From positions 372,001 through 436,000 of the forward strand of contig JANQOK010000023.1 in the NCBI GenBank assembly GCA_028289645.1: a DNA stretch of 64,000 nucleotides, read 5' to 3'. Each line of letters starts with the position of its first letter. Position 1 is the stretch's first letter. The position numbers and the translations under genes are program-made. The notes under the pieces are model-generated. The model did not search any database. It saw only the letters and a program-made list of their open reading frames with translations, and was not told the origin of the DNA. Positions 15,788 through 25,482 of the stretch are shown piece after piece. This stretch comes from Anderseniella sp. (GTDB taxonomy: Bacteria; Pseudomonadota; Alphaproteobacteria; Rhizobiales; Aestuariivirgaceae).

Positions 15788-17869
15788 TCAGCGACCCTCG
15801 CGATACCAGGTCAGTGACACCAGTGCCAGCAGCGCCGCTAAGGCGAGCAGTGTGGCAAACAGGGGAAACGCGCCGATGGACAATACGCGATAGGCGTTGT
15901 TGGCCTTCAGGCCGAGCCAGCCTGAACCGCTCATGGAGCGGCCAGCGTTGACCTTGGCAATGCGGGGCAGCGCCATGGTGGCCGGTTTGCCGTCTTCAGA
16001 GATGAAACGCGCAGATGCCCTGGTGCTGGCTGCGAGCCGCTGCAGTTTTTCCGTCGTGGCGAACAGATCCGATGCCTCGCGGGGGTCGACCGTGCCGATG
16101 GCTGCGACGGCTTCCAGCTTACCGTCCGAAAGCCGGTGCAGGCCGGCCTCGGTTGCTTCCAGCGTACCGCGCCAGATGCCCGGCTGCGCCTGCTGCAGCG
16201 GGACCTGGCGGGTTTCGCCGGATGGCAGCGTGACGGTCACATCGTCGACCTCGTTGCCCATGGTGTTGCGTTCAACTGTCAGTTGCGTGCCGGTCTGGGT
16301 TCCGGACAGGGCTTCTTCTTCCAGCTGCGGCTCTTTCATCAACCAGTGCGCCATGCGCCGAAGCATTTCCGCCTGTGGCCCGCCACCTTCAAAGCCGCGT
16401 GCCCACAACCAGGCATGATCTGACATGAGTTCCGCCACGCGGCCTTCGCCGACACGGGCCAGCACCATCAATGGCCGGTCATCGGGCCCGGCCATGACAA
16501 TGTCGCCATTGCGCACTTCCGAATCGATTATGCGGAACCAGCGACCCCAGTCCGGTTCGGTCGTACTGGCGCCTGGCAAGCCACGCACCACCGGGTGACG
16601 CTCGCCCTTTTCGGTCACCCGGGCCTTGAACGGTCCGACAGTCACTTCGCCGGTGGGCATGGCTGGCAGAACAGCTGAAAGCGGCGTGCGGTAGATGCTG
16701 GTGGCCTGTGCATAGTCGGGTCCCGCAGCAACCAGGACGGCGCCGCCTTTTTCCACATAGTCGGCAATGTTTGCCAGATAGGTGACCGGCAGCACACCGC
16801 GGCGTTCATAGCGGTCAAAGATAATCAGGTCGAACTCGGACAGTTTCTCGACAAACAGTTCTCGGGTTGGAAAGGCGATCAGCGACAATTCATTGATGGG
16901 AGTGCCGTCCTGTTTTTCCGGCGGGCGCAAAATGGTGAAATGCACCAGGTCGACAGATGTGTCAGCCTTCAGCAGGTTTCTCCAGGTGCGTTCGCCCGGG
17001 TGCGGCTTGCCCGAAATCAGCAGCACGCGCAGCCTGTCCCGAATGCCTTTGGTCACGACAATTGCACGGTTGTTGCGGGTTGTCAGTTCCCCGGCCAGCT
17101 CCGCTGCGGACAGCTCGATGATATTGTCGCCGCCGTGAGTGATGTCCAGCTCCATTTCGGTTTCGACGCCGCTTTGCGCCGTCACCGTGCCGGCGACCAC
17201 TCCGTCGACGGTAATGGTGATCTGTACCGGCTGACCTGCCGCCGCGCCCTGGTCCTCGACGATGAAGCGCAATGCCTGGCTTTGTCCGACAATGCCGAAT
17301 TTGGGAGACTGGGTGAGCTTGATGGTGCGGTCGATCTCGCCTTGCCTTCCGGTAACCAGCCCATGCAGCGGACCGCTGTAGCCAAGCTGTTCCATGCTGG
17401 CCGGTATGTCATGCACCTGTCCGTCGGTGATCATGACGGCGCCGGCATACCGTTCAGGCGGTATGTCGGACAAGGCCTGGCGCAGGGCGGCAAAGGCCAA
17501 TGTTCCCTCGTCGGATGAGGTAATGCCGGAGCGCACCTCCACCTGTCGCACTTCCAGGTCGGGTGTCTTGGTCAGGCTTTCGCGAAGTTCGGCTTCTGCG
17601 GCATCGGTCAGCGCGGCACGGTCGCCAATGGTCTGGCTCTGACTGCGGTCGGTGACAAGCACGGCAATGTCGGGCAGGTTCTCGCGTTCTTCGCGCAACA
17701 GGACCGGGTTGAACACCGCGAGCGCCAGCACCGCGCCGGCCAGGGCTCTCAAAAACGCGCCGCGCGCGCGTGCAACCAGGCCGGCCAGCACCGCAACCGC
17801 GACCATGACGGCGAGCGCTATTGCCAGCCATTGCGGCACCAGAGGTTGGAAATCCATGGTCCATTGCAT
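15788..17869 (-). CDS. Large membrane protein of the MoxR-DUF58-DUF4159 operon
   Basis: Protein of 693 residues with two membrane helices at the N-terminus (about 12-65) and one at the C-terminus (about 665-688, ending WYREGR); the bulk should be periplasmic. The region after the first helices (IAVLVTDRSQSQ) resembles a von Willebrand-type strand and Asp-Ser loop without the complete MIDAS. The middle (IIFDRYERRGVLPVTYLANI, GGAVLVAAGPDYA) is like the class I glutamine amidotransferase-like fold, without a catalytic Cys triad that I can see. It is fourth in the operon, seven bases after the DUF4159 gene. Such proteins accompany MoxR/DUF58 in many alphaproteobacteria; the function is unknown. 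Confidence 0.75.
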   Translation of the reverse strand: MQWTMDFQPLVPQWLAIALAVMVAVAVLAGLVARARGAFLRALAGAVLALAVFNPVLLREERENLPDIAVLVTDRSQSQTIGDRAALTDAAEAELRESLTKTPDLEVRQVEVRSGITSSDEGTLAFAALRQALSDIPPERYAGAVMITDGQVHDIPASMEQLGYSGPLHGLVTGRQGEIDRTIKLTQSPKFGIVGQSQALRFIVEDQGAAAGQPVQITITVDGVVAGTVTAQSGVETEMELDITHGGDNIIELSAAELAGELTTRNNRAIVVTKGIRDRLRVLLISGKPHPGERTWRNLLKADTSVDLVHFTILRPPEKQDGTPINELSLIAFPTRELFVEKLSEFDLIIFDRYERRGVLPVTYLANIADYVEKGGAVLVAAGPDYAQATSIYRTPLSAVLPAMPTGEVTVGPFKARVTEKGERHPVVRGLPGASTTEPDWGRWFRIIDSEVRNGDIVMAGPDDRPLMVLARVGEGRVAELMSDHAWLWARGFEGGGPQAEMLRRMAHWLMKEPQLEEEALSGTQTGTQLTVERNTMGNEVDDVTVTLPSGETRQVPLQQAQPGIWRGTLEATEAGLHRLSDGKLEAVAAIGTVDPREASDLFATTEKLQRLAASTRASARFISEDGKPATMALPRIAKVNAGRSMSGSGWLGLKANNAYRVLSIGAFPLFATLLALAALLALVSLTWYREGR

Positions 17870-17876
17870 GACGGTT

Positions 17877-20741
17877 CTATTGCCCCAATCGTTCGAGCAG
17901 GGCCGGCACGTGAACCTGATCGGCCTTGTAGTTGCCGGTCAGCGCATACATCATCACATTGACACCGGTGCGCCAGGCGTGCTCGCGCTGGCCTTCGCCG
18001 CCCGGGGACACCGGAAACTGCGGGTTGCCGGCTTCGTCCACAGCCCAGGCGGCGGCATAGTCGTTCGAACCAATAATGATCGAGGTCACGCCGTCGCTGG
18101 CGGCGGCCTTGATGCTGGCCTCGTTGGAGGTGCGGGCTTCAACCCATAATTGTCCACCGGCCCAACGTCCAGGGAACGCCTGCAGCAGGTAAAACGCCCG
18201 GGTCATCACATGGCCGTCAGGCACCGGCTCAAGAGCAGGTACGTCCAGCCGGTCGAGAATGCCGCGCAGGGCAATCGTTGAAGGTGATGGCGAGCCGGTC
18301 AGGGATGCCGTAGATGCATTGTCGTCGCGGGTATCGAAAAAGATCGTGCCGCCGTTTTTCATATAGTCCGACAGTTTGGCAAGCAGGGCATCGTCCGGCG
18401 GCTCGGCGCTGGCGATGACCGGCCAGTAAATCAGCGGGAAAAACACGATCACATCGCGCTGCAGATCGATGGCAATGGGATCGGCGGGTTCGATCGAGGT
18501 GCGCTGCTGCAAAACCCGGCTCAGTCCCTCAAGACCCATTTTCGAGGTGGCATCGACCTGCATGTCGCCGGTCAGGACATATCCAATGCGGGTCTGCAGG
18601 CTTGATTCCATTGCAAACTGTTCTGCCGCATTGAGGCCCTGTGATGTGGTTGTCTGCTGGGCACCGGCAGGTGGCACGGTGGCTACACCTGCAGCAACGG
18701 CAAGCACGAGAGCTATCGATGAAGCGATTGCAGCCCGTCTTGTCAGCCTGGCTGCCGCACCGGTGAGGTACAGCATGGCGAGGCAATCGGCAAAAAACAG
18801 AACCACGGCTGCCGCAAACAACCAGCCAGACAGGTCAGTCGGCCGCGCTCGGTCGTAACTTGCGACTGAGACTGATGACGGCAGTCCGCTCAGTAATTCA
18901 AGACCGTCACCGGCGGCGTCAAGGTTGAGCGCATGGCGCGCACCACCGCGACCGTAAATGCCGGCAGGATGATCAGGCGTCGGCTGCATCTTGAAAAACG
19001 CATCGGTTTCAACCGGGGCGGCACTGGCTGGCGGAGTTGTCAACTCTCCAAAGCCGTTGAGGCTGCGCAGCGGTGTGAAGGCGCCCTGGCTGGCAGCCGC
19101 CGCCGAGGCATTGTCGGCGGCGGTGTTTGCCGCATCTGAACCCAGGCTGCCTGCCGCAGGCGCAATGTCGGCGATACGCTTCAGCATTTCCACGAACAGG
19201 CCTGTCAACGGCAGGTTCGACCAGTCGGCGTTTGCCGTGACATGGAAAAGCACAACCAGTCCCTTGCCCTGGGCACGGGCGGTCACCAGCGGCGTGCCGT
19301 CTTCAAGGCTGGCCCAGACCAGGCCCGGCAGCGTTGCCGACGGTTCGGCCAAGACCTGTCGCGTAACCTTGACGGAGCTGTCGGTTGCCAGGCCGGCGAA
19401 CGGCGTTTCCTCGGCGAACGGTGCCAGTCCCTGCGGTTGTTCCCAGCTCAGGGCCGAGCCAAGTGAGCGCCCGCCGCTGCGCAGTTCGACCGGCACCAGG
19501 CCGTCATGGCCGCCGGCCAGCCGCGGCCCGGCAAACCGGACCACAACACCGCCCTTGTCCACCCATTGTTCGAGAGCAGTCACATTGCTTTCTCCGAGCA
19601 CGCCGATATCGGCCAGCACCATCATCGACGTGCCGGATTTCAACGCCTCCTGTATGCCCTCGACAGAACCGACCTCGGTAATTTCGGCACTGGGCTGGAT
19701 GGCCCGGCTGACATAGTACAGTGGCGACAGAAGCGGCTGCTCCAACTCCTGCGACGCGCCCGACAGCATGGCGACCGATTTCCGCCGCCAGCGATCATCG
19801 AACAGATAAATGCCCGACGCAGAGCGGCCATTGGCGATCTCGATACGAGATGCCTCATTGCGCAACTCAAGTGGCAGCTCGATGACTGCGGTGGCATTGG
19901 TTTCGCCAGCGGCAAACACCAGCGGTGCTTCTGCCAGGGCCCGGCCGCTGAGAGACCGGACAGTCACCTGCTGGGTGCTGGCTTCGCTGCCGTCTGCCCG
20001 TGTGGCCGACAGTTTCAGTTTCGAGGCCTCCAGTTCCGGCATTTTGAGCGCGGTTGGAATACGCGTTGCGTCAGGGAGCAGCACTTCCACGCGGGCGCTG
20101 CCGCCGCCCAGAGTACCCAGAAGGTTGGCAAATTCGCCGTCGGCAGTGTCGGCGAGACCGTCGCTGAGCCATAGCACACGCAGGTTGTCTACTTCGGCGA
20201 ATGCGGCGGCGAGTTCGGCGCCCAGCGCGGCGCGTTTCGACGCCAGCGCGTTGGGTTGCATGACGGCAGCGGCCTTCTGGGTCGTCGCAGCATCGGCCAG
20301 GTTCAATTCGCGCACATCCGAGGTGCCGGTTGTCCCGGTGATGGCAGTGGGTGCGCCTGCGCGTTGCGCCTCGGTCAGCAGATCGCGGATCAGGTTCTGG
20401 CGCAGTTGCCAGTCAGGCGCCGATGCCCAGCTGTCGTCGGCGACAATCAGCAGTGGATCCGATGACCTGTCACGCACGTCCGACGCATTCAGCAGCGGCC
20501 CGGCTACGCCGAGTATGACGGCTGCCGCCATGGCCAGACGCATCAGCAAGACCCACCATGGCGTGTGTTGCGGCTGTTCTTCGCGGGAGATCAGGTCCAG
20601 CAGCAGCCGGTAGGGCGGAAACCTGACCTGCTGGGGTTTCGGCGGTGTGAAGCGCAGCAGCCACCAGATGACCGGCAGCACCAGGAGGCCGGCCAGTGCC
20701 AGCGGTGTGGTGAATGTCAAACCTGCCAGTAGTGCAGACAT
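17877..20741 (-). CDS. BatA-like / DUF4159 domain protein
   Basis: Long membrane protein of 954 residues. The N-terminus (LTFTTPLALAGLLVLPVIWWLL) is the BatA/aerotolerance-type membrane segment, with a second helix near 65-85. A von Willebrand-like segment follows, starting LLIVADDSWASA. A long low-complexity linker rich in Ala near 530-560 precedes two membrane helices around 640-700. The C-terminal 200 residues (IGYVLTGDMQVDATSKMG, then GGTIFFDTRDD) match DUF4159. It sits three bases after the DUF58 gene. The set is thought to be an assembly or chaperone system driven by the MoxR ATPase, but the client is not known. Confidence 0.8.
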   Translation of the reverse strand: MSALLAGLTFTTPLALAGLLVLPVIWWLLRFTPPKPQQVRFPPYRLLLDLISREEQPQHTPWWVLLMRLAMAAAVILGVAGPLLNASDVRDRSSDPLLIVADDSWASAPDWQLRQNLIRDLLTEAQRAGAPTAITGTTGTSDVRELNLADAATTQKAAAVMQPNALASKRAALGAELAAAFAEVDNLRVLWLSDGLADTADGEFANLLGTLGGGSARVEVLLPDATRIPTALKMPELEASKLKLSATRADGSEASTQQVTVRSLSGRALAEAPLVFAAGETNATAVIELPLELRNEASRIEIANGRSASGIYLFDDRWRRKSVAMLSGASQELEQPLLSPLYYVSRAIQPSAEITEVGSVEGIQEALKSGTSMMVLADIGVLGESNVTALEQWVDKGGVVVRFAGPRLAGGHDGLVPVELRSGGRSLGSALSWEQPQGLAPFAEETPFAGLATDSSVKVTRQVLAEPSATLPGLVWASLEDGTPLVTARAQGKGLVVLFHVTANADWSNLPLTGLFVEMLKRIADIAPAAGSLGSDAANTAADNASAAAASQGAFTPLRSLNGFGELTTPPASAAPVETDAFFKMQPTPDHPAGIYGRGGARHALNLDAAGDGLELLSGLPSSVSVASYDRARPTDLSGWLFAAAVVLFFADCLAMLYLTGAAARLTRRAAIASSIALVLAVAAGVATVPPAGAQQTTTSQGLNAAEQFAMESSLQTRIGYVLTGDMQVDATSKMGLEGLSRVLQQRTSIEPADPIAIDLQRDVIVFFPLIYWPVIASAEPPDDALLAKLSDYMKNGGTIFFDTRDDNASTASLTGSPSPSTIALRGILDRLDVPALEPVPDGHVMTRAFYLLQAFPGRWAGGQLWVEARTSNEASIKAAASDGVTSIIIGSNDYAAAWAVDEAGNPQFPVSPGGEGQREHAWRTGVNVMMYALTGNYKADQVHVPALLERLGQ

Positions 20742-20744
20742 CGA

Positions 20745-21674
20745 TTACCCCGTCCTGACCGGCGCATAAGCGCCCGCGCGCTGTGACAGGCGCGTATAAA
20801 GCGACACCAGCAGCGGATGCGGTGACTGGTCGGTGTGATGCACGATAAATGTCCAGCCAAGTTGCCTCGCCAGCTGGCGCAGGCCCTCGCGGTGCCTGGC
20901 AAGCGTCTCAATGTAGTCCTGTTTCAATGTCTCGGCACGTCCCGCCACTAGTTTTTCGCCGGTGTTCATTTCAATGAACTCAGTGCGGCCGTGGTAGGGC
21001 AGGGTTTCTTCGGCTGGATCTGTGACCTGCACGATGTGGCCGTGCAGGCCGGCGTCTGCAATGTCGCCGAGTCGTGCGCGCAGCTTGTCGAGCGGGTCCA
21101 GAAAATCACCAATCAGCACACAGCTTGCATGGCGCGGCAGTGGCACCTGCGGCGGCAGCGACTGCGAGGTGAACTGTTCGTCCGCTTCACCCGAATACCA
21201 CGCCGCCATGCGGCGCAACACCAGGCGTGTGTGACCCGGCGCCTGCGGCCAGCCGAGTACACCGACCCGTTCGCCGGCCCGCACCGCAAGGGTTGCGATG
21301 GTCAGGGCAAGAATGGCAGCGCGTTCGCGTTTGGTCGTGCTGGCGAGGTCCGATCGGAAATCCATGCCCTTGGTCTGACTTGCCCAGACAAACACTGTGT
21401 TTGTCGCGGCCCATTCGCTTTCGCGGATCAGCGTTTTGCCAGCCCGTGCGGTCTTGCGCCAGTCGATGCGCGAGACGGAATCACCCGGCGAATAGGGCCG
21501 GTATTGCCAGAAATCCGAGCCGGGGCCAGTCCGCCTGCGGCCGTGCGCGCCGTGCACGATGGCGTTGGCAATGCGCTCCGACTGGATGAGCATGGGCGGA
21601 TAGGCGCTGGCCAGCTGGTCAGCGGACCCGCGCAGTCCGGCGGCAGTCAGAGATGAGGATGTGTTACTGGCCAA
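20745..21674 (-). CDS. DUF58 domain protein
   Basis: Cytoplasmic protein of 309 residues with the DUF58 hallmark GSDFWQYRPYSPGDSVSRIDWRKTAR (about residues 52-77), followed by a von Willebrand factor A-like domain (VFVWASQTKGMDF, then LIGDFLDPLDKL). DUF58 proteins are regularly encoded beside MoxR ATPases and are thought to be their adaptors. It begins 13 bases after the MoxR stop codon and is followed within three bases by the DUF4159 gene, so all four genes are one transcription unit. Confidence 0.88.
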   Translation of the reverse strand: MASNTSSSLTAAGLRGSADQLASAYPPMLIQSERIANAIVHGAHGRRRTGPGSDFWQYRPYSPGDSVSRIDWRKTARAGKTLIRESEWAATNTVFVWASQTKGMDFRSDLASTTKRERAAILALTIATLAVRAGERVGVLGWPQAPGHTRLVLRRMAAWYSGEADEQFTSQSLPPQVPLPRHASCVLIGDFLDPLDKLRARLGDIADAGLHGHIVQVTDPAEETLPYHGRTEFIEMNTGEKLVAGRAETLKQDYIETLARHREGLRQLARQLGWTFIVHHTDQSPHPLLVSLYTRLSQRAGAYAPVRTG

Positions 21675-21687
21675 TCCGAAGTGTCCC

Positions 21688-22689
<1,002 letters not shown>

Positions 22690-22947
22690 GGGAAATTCAT
22701 ATCCTCAAGTTTTTCCTATGCTAGACGGATTCGCTCTTCATTTATAAGCATACGCCATAAAGACTGGTCGCAACACGGTTCTTAGAGCAAGTTACCATGA
22801 TGTAACGATGGCGCTTTCCTGTTGGACCGTTTCATGCTTCACAATATCGTCAGAATGGCGGAAAGGGCAGATTTTGGGTGAATCAACGGAAAATTGTACA
22901 CTTGTTCCTGCCTGACGGTGCCCCAGGACAACGAATTGACCGGAGAC

Positions 22948-23535
22948 ATGACTGAATTACGCCACATACGGGGGCTGGACGCCATCCCGGCTGCCGACAT
23001 GCCGGCTCGTGCGCCGGCACCGGTCGACACATGGCATCCGGCGCGCAGTGCGCCGATAGATATCGCAATCGATATCGACGGCAACTGGTCTCACGAGGGC
23101 TCCGCCATCCGCCGCGCCGGCCTGGTGGCCCTGTTTGCCTCAATATTGCGGCGAGAGCCGGACGGGCACTATGTGCTTGTGACACCGGCTGAGAAGCGAG
23201 CCATCCAGGTTGCCGATGTACCGTTTGTGGCGGTTGACATGCAGATTGACGGCAACTCCGCCGACCAGACCGTGACACTGACCACCAACCTGGGCGAAAC
23301 CGTAGCAATAGACGATGACCACCCCATGCGGTTCGCCGAGGGCCCGGCTGCCGGCGGCATTGCGCTGCCGTATGTCACGGTACGCGGCGGCCTTGAGGCG
23401 AGGCTTGCACGGTCGGTGTTTCCAGACATGGTCGAGGCAGGTTGCGTGGAAGTCCACGATGGAGACCGCTGGTTTGGTATCTGGTCGTCGGCAAGGTTCT
23501 GGCCGATGATGCGGGCTGACGAGGCCGGTGTGTGA
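22948..23535 (+). CDS. DUF1285 domain protein
   Basis: Protein of 195 residues matching DUF1285, a family widespread in proteobacteria without an assigned function. Typical segments are IDIDGNWSHEGSAIRRAGL, HYVLVTPAEKRAIQVADVPF and LPYVTVRGGLEARLARSVFP. The ATG at 22948 begins just after CGGAG; an in-frame start further upstream is possible. The stop codon overlaps the GTG start of the CoA pyrophosphatase gene, and that gene overlaps the CCA-adding enzyme, so these three are co-translated. The conserved link to an RNA-repair and a coenzyme-A-trimming enzyme is worth noting but does not identify its role. Confidence 0.85.
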   Translation: MTELRHIRGLDAIPAADMPARAPAPVDTWHPARSAPIDIAIDIDGNWSHEGSAIRRAGLVALFASILRREPDGHYVLVTPAEKRAIQVADVPFVAVDMQIDGNSADQTVTLTTNLGETVAIDDDHPMRFAEGPAAGGIALPYVTVRGGLEARLARSVFPDMVEAGCVEVHDGDRWFGIWSSARFWPMMRADEAGV

Positions 23536-24185
23536 AAACCATGACAGTTTACTCGCAAGACTGGTTTCGGGAATTTGCCGTACCGCGGCTTCACATGCAG
23601 GTCCCTGCCGAAGCAGCCGACGCTGCGCTTCCTGCGCTGCGGTCCGATGAGGACCTGAATCCGGATATGTCGGTCGGGGCGATTGACGAAGCCCGCGCAG
23701 CCGCGGTCCTTGTCGGGTTGCTGGAGCGTAAAGGCGAGTTGCATGTTCTGTTGACGCAACGTTCGGACGAACTGCCGACCCATGCCGGCCAGATCGCATT
23801 TCCCGGCGGCAAGATCGATGCCGAAGATGCCGGCCCGGTAGAGTGCGCCCTGCGCGAAACCCATGAAGAAACCGGCATTTCGCCGGAGTTCGTCGAACCT
23901 GCCGGTTTTCTGGATGTCTACCAGACAGGTACCGGCTTTCGCATTGTCCCGGTCGTGGGACTGTTGCGGAGCGGCTTCGACCTGGTGCCCGAGCCCGGTG
24001 AGGTCACTGACATTTTTGATGTTCCGCTGGCGCACTTCATGGAGCCGGCCAATCATCTTCGTCATTCCAGGGTCTGGCAGGGCCGCAAGCGGCAATACTA
24101 TGCCATGCCCTATGGAGAGCGATATGTCTGGGGTGCAACGGCGGGCATGTTGCGCAACCTGCATGACAGGATCACCAGGTCATGA
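23532..24185 (+). CDS. CoA pyrophosphatase (Nudix)
   Basis: Nudix hydrolase of 217 residues of the CoA-diphosphatase (NudL/YeaB) branch. The Nudix box is GGKIDAEDAGPVECALRETHEETG, and just before it lies the branch-specific LTQRSDELPTHAGQIAFPGG. Predicted to cut CoA or oxidised CoA into 3',5'-ADP and 4'-phosphopantetheine. The GTG at 23532 overlaps the upstream stop; an ATG three codons later at 23541 is also possible. The last four bases overlap the start of the CCA-adding enzyme. Confidence 0.87.
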   Translation: MKTMTVYSQDWFREFAVPRLHMQVPAEAADAALPALRSDEDLNPDMSVGAIDEARAAAVLVGLLERKGELHVLLTQRSDELPTHAGQIAFPGGKIDAEDAGPVECALRETHEETGISPEFVEPAGFLDVYQTGTGFRIVPVVGLLRSGFDLVPEPGEVTDIFDVPLAHFMEPANHLRHSRVWQGRKRQYYAMPYGERYVWGATAGMLRNLHDRITRS

Positions 24186-25390
24186 CGCTGCCTTCGCTAC
24201 GGGACCATGCCGTGCTTGAGACCGTGGGCCTGCGCAGGGTGTTTCAGGCAATCGCCGGCGTCGGTGGCGAGGCGCGCATTGTCGGTGGCGCCGTACGCAA
24301 CGCGCTTCTGGACGAGCAAGTTCGCGATATTGATATCGCCACGACGCTCAGACCCGAACAGGTGGTTGAGGTTTCGGAAGCCGCAGGGATGAAGGCCGTT
24401 GCAACCGGTATTGACCACGGGACGATAACTGTCATCAGCGACGGCAGCAGTTTCGAGGTGACGACACTGCGTCGTGATGTCGAGACTGACGGGCGCAAGG
24501 CCCAGGTGGCATTTACGGATGACTGGGCAGCGGATGCGGCACGGCGCGACTTCACAATCAACGCGCTGTATTGTTCTGACAACGGCGATGTGTTCGATCC
24601 GGTCGGCGGAATTGTCGACCTGAAGGCACGGATGGTGCGGTTCGTCGGTGACCCGCATTCGCGCATCAAGGAAGATTACCTGCGAATTTTGCGCTTCTTC
24701 CGTTTCATTTCCCAATACGGCAGCGAAGACGTCGACGCTGACGGACTGGCTGCCTGCCGGCAGTTGCAGCACGGGTTGAAACAGCTTTCCAGGGAGCGCA
24801 TAGGGCAGGAAACCCGCAGGCTGCTGTGTGGCCGGCGTGCCGGTGAAGTGGCGCGGCTGATGAATGATGCCGGCATCAACCGGACCCTGTACGGGGCCGA
24901 CATGGACGCTGGCCTGCTTAAGTCCCTGACCAGTCTGGCCGATGCGCAGGGGATCATACCCGATTACCCGACGCTGCTGGCGGCCGCCTTGCCGGTGTCC
25001 GCCGCACAACAGTCTGAATTGCTCAGATTGTCGAACGCCCAATCCCGGTGCCTGCACGATGTGCAGTCCGCGATGCCGATATCGCCCGTCTTGCGCGACA
25101 ACGAGCGCAAAGTGATGTTGTATCAAATAGGTGCCGATACATGGAAACGGGCGGTGCTGCTGGCATGGGCGCGTGCTGCCAATGCCGGTGACGAGGACTG
25201 GACGCGTCTGTTTCGTCTGCCGGATGAATGGGACATGCCGGTATTTCCGGTGACCGGCGGAGACATGCTTGCGGCAGGCATTGAGCCGGGACCACAGGTC
25301 GGCGAGATGCTGACAGCCCTGGAAGACTGGTGGATTGCCGGCGGTTTTACGGCCGACCGCGACGAGCTGTTGGCTAGACTTGGCGGCTAG
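24182..25390 (+). CDS. CCA tRNA nucleotidyltransferase / poly(A) polymerase family
   Basis: Class II nucleotidyltransferase of 402 residues that adds or repairs the 3' CCA end of tRNA. The head domain has IVGGAVRNALLDE followed by the metal-binding DIDIAT pair (Asp-x-Asp). Further conserved blocks are RRDFTINAL and RIKEDYLRILRFFRF. The C-terminal helical part is less conserved, as is usual in alphaproteobacterial members. ATGA overlap with the preceding Nudix gene. It could be a poly(A) polymerase, since the two are hard to separate by sequence. Confidence 0.88.
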   Translation: MTLPSLRDHAVLETVGLRRVFQAIAGVGGEARIVGGAVRNALLDEQVRDIDIATTLRPEQVVEVSEAAGMKAVATGIDHGTITVISDGSSFEVTTLRRDVETDGRKAQVAFTDDWAADAARRDFTINALYCSDNGDVFDPVGGIVDLKARMVRFVGDPHSRIKEDYLRILRFFRFISQYGSEDVDADGLAACRQLQHGLKQLSRERIGQETRRLLCGRRAGEVARLMNDAGINRTLYGADMDAGLLKSLTSLADAQGIIPDYPTLLAAALPVSAAQQSELLRLSNAQSRCLHDVQSAMPISPVLRDNERKVMLYQIGADTWKRAVLLAWARAANAGDEDWTRLFRLPDEWDMPVFPVTGGDMLAAGIEPGPQVGEMLTALEDWWIAGGFTADRDELLARLGG

Positions 25391-25482
25391 CAATGGTTTA
25401 GAATTGGCGGAACAGCGCGCGCGACCGAAAACCGTTTGCGCTCGGAGCTCCGCAAATAGAATTCCAAAACAGGCAATCAAAC

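Noticed and set aside
24197-25480. 427-codon minus-strand frame
   Set aside because: Antisense shadow of the CCA-adding enzyme.
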